Assembly: GCA_002440065.1 (NCBI GenBank)
Contig: DJRK01000019.1
Location: 255-17,609 of the forward strand
Length of the DNA: 17,355 bases
Source: Atopobium sp. UBA6362
Lineage (GTDB): Bacteria > Actinomycetota > Coriobacteriia > Coriobacteriales > Atopobiaceae
Reading direction: 5' to 3'
Shown: positions 1 through 7,409 of the stretch, piece by piece
Position numbering within the stretch: the stretch's first letter is position 1
Layout of the letters: the number at the start of each line of letters is the position of its first letter
Translations under genes and position numbers: made by a program
The notes under the pieces: generated by a model
What the model saw: only the letters and a program-made list of their open reading frames with translations
What the model was told of the DNA's origin: nothing
Databases searched by the model: none

Positions 1-1052
1 GCGTTCTCGCCCAGGATCGCGCGGACGACGTGCGCGCCGTCCTTGACCACGGCGCCCGGCAAGAGGACCGAGTCCACGACGGTCGCGCGCTCGCCCACGT
101 AGGCGTCGGTCGAGATGATCGAGTGCTGGGCGCGGCCCAGGATGCGGCAGCCGTTGGAGACCAGGCAGTCCTCGACCTCGCCGTTGCGCCCGATGAACGA
201 GGGCGGGCGGGTGGAGGCGTTGCTCATGATGGGGAACGTCTCGTCATAGATGTCGAAGGCGGGGTTGGGGCCCAGCAGGTCCATGCTCGTCTCGTGGTAG
301 CTGGAAATGGTGCCGACGTCGCGCCAGAACCCGTTGAACTCGTAGGTGTAGAGGCGCTTGCCCTCGTCCAGGAGCTTGGGGATGACGTTCTTGCCGAAGT
401 CGTGCTCGGAGGTCTGGTCGACGGCGTCCTCGCGCAGGGCCTTGAGGAGAAGGTCGGTGGTGAAGATGTAGATGCCCATCGAGGCCAGGTTGGAATCGGG
501 CTGCTTGGGCTTCTCGGTGAACTTGGTGATACGGCCCTCGTCGTCGGTCGTGATGATGCCGAAGCGCGAGGCCTCTTCCCAAGGCACGGGCATGACGGCG
601 ATCGTGAGGTCGGCGTTGTTCTTCTTGTGGGTGGCGAGCATGTCGGCGTAGTCCATGCGGTAGAGCTGGTCGCCCGAGAGGATGAGGACGTACTCGGGGT
701 CGTTCTGCTCGATGTAGCCGATGTTCTGCGTCACGGCGTCCGCGGTGCCCTCGTACCAGGCGCCGCCGGTCTGCGTGGCATAGGGCGGCAGGATGGAGAC
801 CCCGCCGTCGCGCTCGTCGAGGTTCCACGCCTCGCCGGTGCCGATGTAGCTGTGCAGCAGGTACGGGCGGTACTGCGTAAGGACGCCGACCGTCGTCACA
901 CCAGAGTTAGCACAGTTCGAAAGCGCGAAGTCGATAATGCGGAACTTACCGCCAAAAGAGACCGCCGGCTTCGCGACGTTGCTCGTCAGCGCACCGAGCC
1001 TGCTTCCCTGCCCACCGGCAAGGAGCATGGCAATGCACTCCTTCTCGCTCAT
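1..1052 (-). CDS. glgC: Glucose-1-phosphate adenylyltransferase (ADP-glucose pyrophosphorylase), C-terminus cut by window edge
   Basis: Makes ADP-glucose from glucose-1-phosphate and ATP, the committed step of bacterial glycogen synthesis in the cytoplasm. About 350 codons are read from the ATG at 1052 to the window edge with no stop. The nucleotidyltransferase signature LAGGQGSRLGALT is at residues 11-23, followed by KPAVSFGGKFRIIDFALSN (about 28-46). SGDQLYRMDY (126-135) and FTEKPKQP (178-185) are the expected catalytic and sugar-phosphate-binding segments. The C-terminal third has the hexapeptide-repeat style of the left-handed beta-helix domain (for example FIGRNGEVEDCLVSNGC). Family members are usually about 380-430 residues, so probably a few dozen C-terminal residues are missing. 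The start is supported by AAAGGAG seven bases upstream. It is the last visible gene of the glgB-glgP-glgC set, 67 bp after glgP. Identification is confident. Confidence 0.95.
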   Translation of the reverse strand, partial: MSEKECIAMLLAGGQGSRLGALTSNVAKPAVSFGGKFRIIDFALSNCANSGVTTVGVLTQYRPYLLHSYIGTGEAWNLDERDGGVSILPPYATQTGGAWYEGTADAVTQNIGYIEQNDPEYVLILSGDQLYRMDYADMLATHKKNNADLTIAVMPVPWEEASRFGIITTDDEGRITKFTEKPKQPDSNLASMGIYIFTTDLLLKALREDAVDQTSEHDFGKNVIPKLLDEGKRLYTYEFNGFWRDVGTISSYHETSMDLLGPNPAFDIYDETFPIMSNASTRPPSFIGRNGEVEDCLVSNGCRILGRAQHSIISTDAYVGERATVVDSVLLPGAVVKDGAHVVRAILGEN

Positions 1053-1080
1053 TCCCCCACTCCTTTCGACCAACCAACCG

Positions 1081-1108
1081 CAGGTGGGCGGGCCTATCCG
1101 CCCACCTG
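1081..1108 (-). other. Perfect 11-bp hairpin in the glgP-glgC gap
   Basis: The arms CAGGTGGGCGG (1081-1091) and CCGCCCACCTG (1098-1108) are perfectly complementary around a 6-nt loop. On the transcribed minus strand the hairpin lies between the glgP stop and the glgC Shine-Dalgarno. It is followed by CGGTTGGTTGG rather than a U-run, so it does not look like a normal intrinsic terminator. It could be an mRNA-stabilising or processing element or a partial attenuator. The hairpin is seen directly; the role is inference. Confidence 0.6.
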
Positions 1109-1119
1109 AGATTTATTTG

Positions 1120-3561
1120 CTACTTACCAATGTGCCAGATATCTTCCATGTACTCGGCGATAGTTCTGTCACTGGAGAAGAAACCCGCCTTAGCGGTATT
1201 GTGCAGGGCCGACTTGTTCCAGGCGCGGCGGTCCGAATAGCCGGACGTGAGCTCCTCCCAGGCCTGGACGTAGGCGTGGAAGTCGCCCATGACCAGGTAC
1301 GGGTCGTTCTCGACCATGAGGTGGTCGTGGACGCTCTCGAAGTTGCCCGAGAGGCGCGCGAGCGTGCCGTCGGTGAGCTGGCCCACGATGCGGCCCAGAC
1401 GGTCGGGATCGCCGTTGACCATGTCCCACGCGTAGTAGCGGCCGGAGGCCTGCAGGGCCTCGACCTCCTCGGTCTTCATGCCAAAGATCTTGATGTTCTC
1501 GGGGCCCACGAGCTCCGAGATCTCCACGTTGGAGCCGTCGAGGGTACCCAGGGTGAGGGCGCCGTTCATCATGAGCTTCATGTTCGACGTGCCGGAGGCC
1601 TCGGTGCCGGCGAGCGAGATCTGCTCGGAGATGTCGGCCGCCGAGTAGATGTACTGGGCGTTGGACACGGCGAAGTTGGGGACGAAGGCCACGCGGATCT
1701 TCTCGTTCACGCGCGGGTCGTTGTTCACGACGTCGGCGAGCGAGTTGATGAGGCGGATGACCTCCTTGGCGAACGTGTAGCTCTGCGCCGCCTTCCCCGA
1801 GAAGATGAACGCCGTGGGCTGCGGCGAGAAGCTCGGGTCGTCGAGGATGCGGTTGCGCAGGTCGAGGATCTTGAAGACCGAGAGGAGCTGGCGCTTGTAG
1901 GCGTGGAAGCGCTTGACCTGCACGTCAAAGACCATGTTGGTGTCGAGGACGGTGCCGGAGGTCTCCTTGACGTAGGCGGCGAGGCGCTCCTTGTTCACCT
2001 TGCGGGCGTCGTCCATGGCGTCGAGGAAGTTGACGTCGGACTCGAAGGGCACGAGCTTCTCGAGCTCGTTGGCGTCCTGGAGCCAGCCGTCGCCGATCGC
2101 GTCGGTGATGAGCTTGGAGTAGGACGGGTTCGCCTCGCGCAGGAACCGGCGGTGCGTCACGCCGTTCGTCTTGTTGTTGAACATCTCGGGCTCGAGGCGG
2201 TAGAAGTCCTTGAAGGTCTCGCGCTTGAGGATCTCGGAGTGCAGGGCCGAGACGCCGTTGATGGAGTGGCTGAAGATGATGGAGAGGTTCGCCATGCGCA
2301 CCTGGCCGTCCCAGAGAATGGCGGTGTTGCGCAGGACGTCGGTCCAGGAGGCGTCGTTCGCGCCGAGCTTCTCGGACAGGCCGTCGCGCCAGCGGCGGTC
2401 GATCTCCTCGATGAACATGTAGAGGCGCGGCAGCAGGGCGCGGAACGTGTTGATGGGCCACTTCTCCAGGGCCTCGGGCATGACGGTGTGGTTCGTGAAG
2501 CTCACGGTCTCATGGGCGATCTTGAAGGCGAGGTCGAAGTCGACGCCCTTCTCGTCCACGAGGATGCGCATGAGCTCGGGGCCGCACATCGCGGGGTGCG
2601 TGTCGTTCGTGTGGACGCTCACGCGCTTGCCGAGGTTCTCCCAGTCGGGGCCGAAGTCCTTCTCGTAGCTGCGCAGGATGGTCTGCAGGCCGGCCGAGAC
2701 GAAGAGGTACTCCTGCTTGAGGCGCAGGATGCGGCCGTGCTCGCCCGCGTCGTTGGGGTATAGGATCATCGAGATGGCCTCGACGTCGGAGCGGAACTTG
2801 CTCGCCTTGGCGTAGTCGCCGGCGTTGAAGGCGTCCAGGTCGAAGTCCTCGGTGGCGGGCTCGGCGCTCCACAGGCGCAGCTTGTTCACGACCTTGCCGC
2901 CGTAGCCGATGATGGGCACGTCGTAGGGCACGGCGCGCACGAGGTCGCCGCCCTCCTCGGTGAACCAGAACTTCTCGCCGTCCTCGTGGCGCACGACGTG
3001 CCCGCCAAAGCGCACGAGCACGGAGGAGGCGTCCTTGCGGGTCTCCCAGGGGAAGCCGTTCGCGAGCCAGTTGTCGGTGCGCTCGACCTGGCGGCCGCCC
3101 TCGATGTCCTGGTGGAAGAGGCCGTAGCGGTAGCGCATGCCGTTGCCGTAGCCGGCCATGCCGTTGTGCGCCATGGACGCGAGGAAGCACGCGGCGAGGC
3201 GGCCGAGGCCGCCATTGCCCAGGCCCGGGTCGACCTCCTGGCGGCAAATGGCGTCGAGGTCGGAGCCCATGTCGTGCAGGGTCTCGGCCACGAGGTCGCG
3301 CACGCCCAGGTTGATGAGGTAGTTGTCCAGGAGGGGGCCGATGAGAAACTCGAGCGAGAAGTAGTAGACCTTCTTCTCGTCCTTGGTGTGGGAGGTGGGC
3401 TGCAGCGCGTTGCCCTTGGAGGCGATGAGCTTGGCGAGCACCGAGAACTGCTCCTGCTGGCTGCACTCCTCGAACGTCTTGCCGAGCTCGGTCATGCAGG
3501 CGGCGCGGAACTGCTGCTCGAAGTCCTTCTTGGTCTCGAAGATGGAATCGTTGTTTATCAT
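1120..3561 (-). CDS. glgP: Glycogen/maltodextrin phosphorylase (GT35, PLP-dependent)
   Basis: Releases glucose-1-phosphate from the non-reducing ends of alpha-1,4-glucan by phosphorolysis, using pyridoxal phosphate. The protein is 813 residues, the usual family length. GLGNGGLGRLAACFLASMA (about 113-131) is the conserved N-terminal block. EASGTSNMKLMMNGALTLGT contains the PLP-binding lysine, about K662, and is followed by LDGSNVEI. The chosen ATG at 3561 (MINNDSIF) has AAGGGGAG four bases upstream. An in-frame ATG nine codons earlier (3588) lacks a recognisable ribosome site. The gene lies 125 bp downstream of the glgB stop, across an intrinsic terminator, and 67 bp upstream of glgC. It therefore belongs to the glycogen cluster but may depend on read-through or on a promoter I could not identify in the short gap. 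Specificity for glycogen rather than free maltodextrin cannot be settled from sequence alone, but the neighbours favour glycogen. Confidence 0.95.
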   Translation of the reverse strand: MINNDSIFETKKDFEQQFRAACMTELGKTFEECSQQEQFSVLAKLIASKGNALQPTSHTKDEKKVYYFSLEFLIGPLLDNYLINLGVRDLVAETLHDMGSDLDAICRQEVDPGLGNGGLGRLAACFLASMAHNGMAGYGNGMRYRYGLFHQDIEGGRQVERTDNWLANGFPWETRKDASSVLVRFGGHVVRHEDGEKFWFTEEGGDLVRAVPYDVPIIGYGGKVVNKLRLWSAEPATEDFDLDAFNAGDYAKASKFRSDVEAISMILYPNDAGEHGRILRLKQEYLFVSAGLQTILRSYEKDFGPDWENLGKRVSVHTNDTHPAMCGPELMRILVDEKGVDFDLAFKIAHETVSFTNHTVMPEALEKWPINTFRALLPRLYMFIEEIDRRWRDGLSEKLGANDASWTDVLRNTAILWDGQVRMANLSIIFSHSINGVSALHSEILKRETFKDFYRLEPEMFNNKTNGVTHRRFLREANPSYSKLITDAIGDGWLQDANELEKLVPFESDVNFLDAMDDARKVNKERLAAYVKETSGTVLDTNMVFDVQVKRFHAYKRQLLSVFKILDLRNRILDDPSFSPQPTAFIFSGKAAQSYTFAKEVIRLINSLADVVNNDPRVNEKIRVAFVPNFAVSNAQYIYSAADISEQISLAGTEASGTSNMKLMMNGALTLGTLDGSNVEISELVGPENIKIFGMKTEEVEALQASGRYYAWDMVNGDPDRLGRIVGQLTDGTLARLSGNFESVHDHLMVENDPYLVMGDFHAYVQAWEELTSGYSDRRAWNKSALHNTAKAGFFSSDRTIAEYMEDIWHIGK

Positions 3562-3650
3562 GCAACTCCCCTTATCGGAATCGGACATACGTGTTTTTGC
3601 GCGTCGAGAAGACCGCGCCCGGCGCCCGGCACGGGCCCGGCGCTGGAGAA

Positions 3651-3682
3651 AAAGGGCCGTCCTTGAGCCCGGACGGCCCTTT
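3651..3682 (-). terminator. Intrinsic terminator downstream of glgB
   Basis: AAAGGGCCGTCC (3651-3662) and GGACGGCCCTTT (3671-3682) form a perfect 12-bp stem with an 8-nt loop. In the minus direction the stem begins four bases after the glgB stop codon and ends in CCCTTTTTCT, a usable U-tract. It sits inside the glycogen cluster, before glgP. The structure is seen directly; partial rather than complete termination is a guess based on the gene order. Confidence 0.85.
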
Positions 3683-3686
3683 GATT

Positions 3687-6008
3687 CTACTTCTGGCCGT
3701 GACCCCTGGCCGGCGCCTTGGCAGACTTGGACGCAGAAGCTTTACCTGCGCCTGACCTCTTCTTTGCCGAGGAGATCGACTTGGCGGAGGGTTTTGCCTT
3801 TGCGGCGCGGGCCTTGCCCGCCTTGGATTTGGCCGCCGCGGACTTCTTCGCGCCGGGCGCGGCGGGCTTGGCGGCCGTCGGGGCCTTGGGCTCGGCCGCG
3901 TGGTCAGCCGTGGACTTGGGCGCGCGCCTCGCGGCGGGCTTCTTGGCCGGGGCGGCCTTGGCGGCCGCGGGCGCGGCCGCGGACTTCGCCTGGGCCGGCT
4001 TGGCGGCCGAGGCCGGGGCCTTCTTCACCGGTCGGCGCAACGTGCCCGTGCGCTTGAGCACGACGCCCGCGAGCGGCGGGACCCTCACGACGACGGACTG
4101 GTCGCGCCCGTTCCACGGCTCGTCCTCGCACTTGAGCTTGCCCTCGTTCACCACGCCGGAGCCGCCGAACTCGGCGGCGTCGGAGTTGAAGAGCTCCGAG
4201 TACACGCCCCACTCGGGCACGCCCAGACGGAAGCCCTCGCGGGCGTTCACGTCGAAGTTTATGAGGATGACCAGGTCGTCCTTGGGGTCGTCGCCGCGGC
4301 GGACGAAGCTCACGATGGACTGCTCGGAGTTGTCGGCGTCGATCCACTCGAAGCCCTCCGGGTCGTAGCCGCACTGCCACAGCGCCGGGTTCTGGTTGTA
4401 GAACCTGTTCAGCGCCGCGATGAATTCCTGCTGGTGGCGGTGGGTCTCGTATTCATCGGCCAAGAAGTACTCGACGCCCTCGTAGTAGCGCCACTCGATG
4501 TACTGGCCGATCTCGTTGCCCATGAAGTTGAGCTTGCCGCCGGCGTGGGTCATCTGGTAGAAGGCGAGCGCGCGCAGGCCGGCGAACTGGCGCCAGGTGT
4601 CGCCCGGCATGCGGGTGATGAGCGAGCACTTGCCGTTCACGACCTCGTCGTGGCTGAGCGGCAGCACGAAGTTCTCGTTGAACTGGTACATGGTCGAGAA
4701 CGTGAGCAGGCGATGGTTGCCCGGGCGCCACGGGAAGTCGGTCTGCATGTAGTGCAGGGTGTCGTTCATCCAGCCCATGTCCCACTTGAAGTGGAAGCCC
4801 AAGCCGCCGTCCTCGGGCGGGTAGGTCACGAGGGGCCACGCCGTGGACTCCTCGGCGATCATCATGACGTCGGGGTGGAGCCTGCCCATCTCGGAGTTCG
4901 TCTGGCGGATGAACGCCGAGGCGTCGAGGTCCTCCTCGGTGCCCTTCTCGTTGAAGCGCTTCTGGCCGGGGTCGTCGATACCGAAGTTCATGTAGAGCAT
5001 CGAGCTCACGCCGTCCATGCGGATGCCGTCCACGTGGTAGGTCTCCACCCAATACAGCACGTTGGACACGAGGAAGCTGCGCACCTGCCCGCGGCTGAAG
5101 TCGAACTTGTGCGTGCCCCAGTTGGGGTGGATCTCGTGCTCATAGAGCATGTGGCCGTTGAAGGTGGCCAGGCCGTGGGCGTCGGCGCAGAAGCCGCCCG
5201 GCACCCAGTCCATGATCACGCCGATGCCCGCCTCATGGCACGCGTCGATGAAGTGCATGAGCTGCTTGGGGTTGCCGTAGCGCGACGTGGGCGCGTAGTA
5301 GCCGGTGGACTGGTAGCCCCACGACCCGTCGAAGGGGTGCTCCGAGAGGGGCAGGACCTCGATGTGGGAGTAGCCCATCTCCTTCACATAGTCGACGAGC
5401 TCGACGGAGAGGTCGTCGTAGGTGTAGAACGCGCCGCGCTGGGCGGGAAACGGGTCGCCGGGACCGGGCCAGGTGCCGTCCTCGCGGGGCTCGCCCTGCG
5501 GCTCGTCGCCGTGGCGCTTCCACGACCCCAGGTGCACCTCGAAGATGTTGAGCGGGCTCTTCATCATCGGCCGCGACGCGCGTCTCTTCATCCACGCGCC
5601 GTCTCCCCACTCGTAGCCGGAAAGGTCGGTCGTCCTCGACGCGGTCCCGGGCGCGAGCTCGGCGTAAAACGCGTAGGGGTCGGCCTTGTAGAGCTTCTCG
5701 CCGGCATCGGTGGTCAAGAGGAACTTATAGAGCTGCCCCTCGGCGACGCCGGGAATGAAGCCTTGCCATACATCGCCGTGCTCCGACTTGGCCAAGAGGT
5801 TCGCGCCCTCGTCCCAGCCGTTGAACTCGCCGATCACGGCCACGCTCTTGACCTGCGGGGCCCACACGGCGAAGTGGTAGCCCTTCTGGCCGTCCGCGCC
5901 CGTGGCCGGGTGGGCGCCGAGCTTCTCGTAGCTGCGGTACCACTTGCCGGTGCCGAGCAGGTAAACGTCGTCGTTGCTGAGGTATAGGCTGCTGTCGAGA
6001 ATGTCCAT
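3687..6008 (-). CDS. glgB: 1,4-alpha-glucan branching enzyme (GH13) with histone-H1-like C-terminal tail
   Basis: Transfers alpha-1,4-glucan segments to form alpha-1,6 branches in glycogen. It reads as 773 residues from the ATG at 6008, which has GGGAG six bases upstream. An in-frame GTG at 6098 would add 30 Arg-rich residues but has no clear ribosome site. Domains: N-terminal CBM48-like module (about 40-120, FAVWAPQVKSVAVIGEFNGW), then the GH13 barrel. The catalytic nucleophile is Asp332 in DGIRMDG, the acid/base is Glu386 in AEEST, and the third carboxylate is Asp454 in LPLSHDEVVNG. A Pro/Gly/charged insertion follows the HLGSW block (about 165-195). The C-terminal all-beta domain ends near residue 652. 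The last 121 residues are almost only Lys, Ala, Pro, Ser, Gly and Arg and are not part of a normal branching enzyme. It is the first gene of the minus-strand glycogen cluster, followed at once by a terminator. Confidence 0.95.
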   Translation of the reverse strand: MDILDSSLYLSNDDVYLLGTGKWYRSYEKLGAHPATGADGQKGYHFAVWAPQVKSVAVIGEFNGWDEGANLLAKSEHGDVWQGFIPGVAEGQLYKFLLTTDAGEKLYKADPYAFYAELAPGTASRTTDLSGYEWGDGAWMKRRASRPMMKSPLNIFEVHLGSWKRHGDEPQGEPREDGTWPGPGDPFPAQRGAFYTYDDLSVELVDYVKEMGYSHIEVLPLSEHPFDGSWGYQSTGYYAPTSRYGNPKQLMHFIDACHEAGIGVIMDWVPGGFCADAHGLATFNGHMLYEHEIHPNWGTHKFDFSRGQVRSFLVSNVLYWVETYHVDGIRMDGVSSMLYMNFGIDDPGQKRFNEKGTEEDLDASAFIRQTNSEMGRLHPDVMMIAEESTAWPLVTYPPEDGGLGFHFKWDMGWMNDTLHYMQTDFPWRPGNHRLLTFSTMYQFNENFVLPLSHDEVVNGKCSLITRMPGDTWRQFAGLRALAFYQMTHAGGKLNFMGNEIGQYIEWRYYEGVEYFLADEYETHRHQQEFIAALNRFYNQNPALWQCGYDPEGFEWIDADNSEQSIVSFVRRGDDPKDDLVILINFDVNAREGFRLGVPEWGVYSELFNSDAAEFGGSGVVNEGKLKCEDEPWNGRDQSVVVRVPPLAGVVLKRTGTLRRPVKKAPASAAKPAQAKSAAAPAAAKAAPAKKPAARRAPKSTADHAAEPKAPTAAKPAAPGAKKSAAAKSKAGKARAAKAKPSAKSISSAKKRSGAGKASASKSAKAPARGHGQK
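3690..4052 (-). repeat. Low-complexity Lys/Ala/Pro tail coding segment of glgB
   Basis: This segment encodes about 121 residues of repeated short motifs such as AAKPA, KKPAA and AKSKAGKARAAKAK. The composition matches the C-terminal tail of histone H1 and of bacterial H1-like proteins. The DNA is correspondingly repetitive (gcc/gcg/aag codons). It is in frame with the enzyme and has no internal stop. It is highly basic, so a polyanion-binding role (nucleic acid, polyphosphate or cell-wall polymer) is possible, but this is inference. Confidence 0.8.
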
Positions 6009-6078
6009 GGAGCGCTCCCGTCGCTTAACCCTCGCCGCGCACGGGGCGCGGCGGCTTCGTCTTTTTGACACATAGTCA

Positions 6079-6108
6079 GTTTTACCAGCTATCTCCACGG
6101 GGTGTCCA
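6079..6108 (-). promoter_or_regulatory. Possible glgB promoter
   Basis: On the minus strand TGGACA (6108-6103) resembles a -35 box and TAAAAC (6084-6079) a weak -10 box, with an 18-bp spacer. Transcription would start about 65 nt before the glgB ATG. The -10 match is poor, so this is tentative. Confidence 0.3.
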
Positions 6109-6243
6109 CATTAATGCGGCGAGCGTGCCGAGGAGGTCGTAAGCGGAGGGGGTGCCCGCGGCGGCAATCGCGCAAAGAAGCGCCGCGCCCCCATACCCAT
6201 ATGGTAAACCCGCAGGCAAATCGGCAAATTAGGCGTTTTCCAT

Positions 6244-6270
6244 TTGCGAGGGGGGGGGGATGGTTACAAT
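6244..6270 (+). promoter_or_regulatory. Possible promoter of lipoprotein-GGDEF unit with G10 tract in spacer
   Basis: TTGCGA (6244-6249) resembles a -35 box and TACAAT (6265-6270) is a good -10 box. The 15-bp spacer consists of ten consecutive G (6250-6259) plus ATGGT. The spacer is two bases short of the optimum, so length change in the G tract would be expected to change promoter strength. The lipoprotein ATG follows 55 bp downstream. Both boxes were picked by eye, and the homopolymer length is exposed to sequencing error. Confidence 0.4.
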
Positions 6271-6325
6271 CACTTTTCGTGTTTCCCAATAACAATTTGT
6301 TTTACCGACCCCGATCGGAGGCGCC

Positions 6326-7168
6326 ATGCATCGATACGCGCGAGGCGCTCTAACCATCTTCGCGGCCTTGCTCGCGGGGCTTCTTGCCATGGGCGCCTGC
6401 AGCTGCTCGAGCCAGACCGAAAGCACGCGGGACTCCGACGGCGGCGCGGCCGCGGCCTCTTCGGACGAATCGCTTCCGCAGATAAAGATAGGCACGAGCT
6501 ATCTCGAGCCCTTTTTCTACATGGGGCGCGACGGCGAGTACGCCGGCATCGATGCCGAGATCGCGAAGGAGGCGTGCCGGCGGGCCGGCCTTGCGCCCGA
6601 CTTCGTCGAGATCCAGTGGGGCGACCGAGACGAAAGCCTCGAAGACGGTGCCGTCGACTGCATCTGGAGCGGCTTCGCCATAAACGACCGAGAGTCCGAG
6701 TACCTCTGGACCGACGCCTACCTCGACACAGACCTTGCGCTGCTCGTGGCCGATCGCAGCCCCATCGCCTCGCTCGATGGCTTCAGCGGGCCCGACGGCA
6801 TCGCGGTGCGCGCCAATTCCATCGCCGAGCAGGTCCTCCTCGAGGGCGGCACGTCCATTCCCTCAGGCGTCGACATCCACTGCTACGGGACGTCGGAGAT
6901 GGCGAAGTCCGCCTTCGTCAAGGGCTTCACGGACGGCTGGGTAAGCTACAGGCTCGTGCTCGACCAAGTCGCAAAAGAGAGCCCCGGACGCTACCGATAC
7001 CTCAGCGAGAGCCTCTACACGCTCCACCTCGGCGTCGCTTTCAAGAGGGGCTACACCGGGCCCTACTATCGCCAAATCAACGATGCCCTCGCTTCCATGA
7101 AGCAGGACGGCACGCTGGCACAGATCGTGGCCCGTTACGCGAACGAGGAGGCCGGCGATGAGGACTAA
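6326..7168 (+). CDS. Extracytoplasmic solute-binding lipoprotein (SBP_bac_3-type), orphan
   Basis: A 280-residue protein with the fold signature of family-3 (amino-acid type) solute-binding proteins. It has an N-terminal hydrophobic signal (about 8-24) and a lipobox-like AMGAC, so Cys25 would be lipidated and the protein held on the outer membrane face. A Ser/Asp/Ala-rich linker (about 26-48) precedes the binding domain. That domain starts at IKIGTSYLEPFFYMGRDGEY and contains AGIDAEIAKEACRRAG and the CIWSGFAINDRES block typical of these proteins; the end (INDALASMKQDGTLAQIVARY) is also characteristic. CGGAGG four bases upstream supports the ATG. No permease or ATPase gene lies nearby. Instead the stop codon overlaps the ATG of a membrane GGDEF gene by 11 nt, so a ligand-sensing partner role is more likely than transport. 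The ligand cannot be deduced. Confidence 0.85.
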   Translation: MHRYARGALTIFAALLAGLLAMGACSCSSQTESTRDSDGGAAAASSDESLPQIKIGTSYLEPFFYMGRDGEYAGIDAEIAKEACRRAGLAPDFVEIQWGDRDESLEDGAVDCIWSGFAINDRESEYLWTDAYLDTDLALLVADRSPIASLDGFSGPDGIAVRANSIAEQVLLEGGTSIPSGVDIHCYGTSEMAKSAFVKGFTDGWVSYRLVLDQVAKESPGRYRYLSESLYTLHLGVAFKRGYTGPYYRQINDALASMKQDGTLAQIVARYANEEAGDED

Positions 7169-7409
7169 AGAGGGAAAGCTCACGTACAGGGGCCTCATCG
7201 TTGTGGGCGCGGCCTTCATGGCGCTCAACGCCCTTGTGATCGCGCTGCTCTACGCCGCCGCCACGCGCAGCGGCCAGGCCGAGACCTACCAGCTCGCCGA
7301 GGAGACCGCGTCCTTCCTCGAGGACACCTGCGAGAAGAACGAGACGTGGACCTGGGCTACGACGCAAAGGTGCAGCAGACCCTCATGGACAAGGCCCGGG
7401 GGTTCGTAG
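7158..7409 (+). pseudogene. N-terminal fragment of membrane GGDEF protein (signal anchor), ahead of a -1 frameshift
   Basis: This frame starts at an ATG inside the end of the lipoprotein gene (overlap ATGAGGACTAA), implying translational coupling. It encodes a short basic start, a transmembrane helix (about residues 12-35, rich in Ala, Leu, Val) and then QLAEETASFLEDTCEKNE, which looks like the first helix of an extracytoplasmic Cache-type sensor. From about residue 62 the frame runs into nonsense and stops at 7409. The rest of the sensor continues one frame back (-1), from about 7343 onward. The most economical reading is one gene of 7158-8959 broken by loss of one base, by a sequencing error, or read by ribosomal frameshifting. 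Confidence 0.7.

Larger units (their letters stand above)
6009..6325. other. Divergent intergenic region between glgB and the lipoprotein gene
   Basis: These 317 bp separate two divergently transcribed units and contain no convincing gene. The left part must hold the glgB promoter and 5' leader. The right part is A/T-richer and holds the candidate promoter of the lipoprotein-GGDEF unit, including a 10-G homopolymer. The middle has a short CCATATGG palindrome. I recognised no riboswitch. Confidence 0.6.

Noticed and set aside
937..2763. Long open frame on the plus strand opposite glgP and the start of glgC
   Set aside because: It mirrors third-position G/C bias of the real minus-strand genes and has no recognisable domain; glgP and glgC explain the region fully.
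3900..5987. Open frame of about 695 codons on the plus strand opposite glgB
   Set aside because: Antisense shadow of a high-G+C gene: biased Val/Ala/Gly/Arg/His composition and no domain, while the opposite strand encodes an intact GH13 enzyme.
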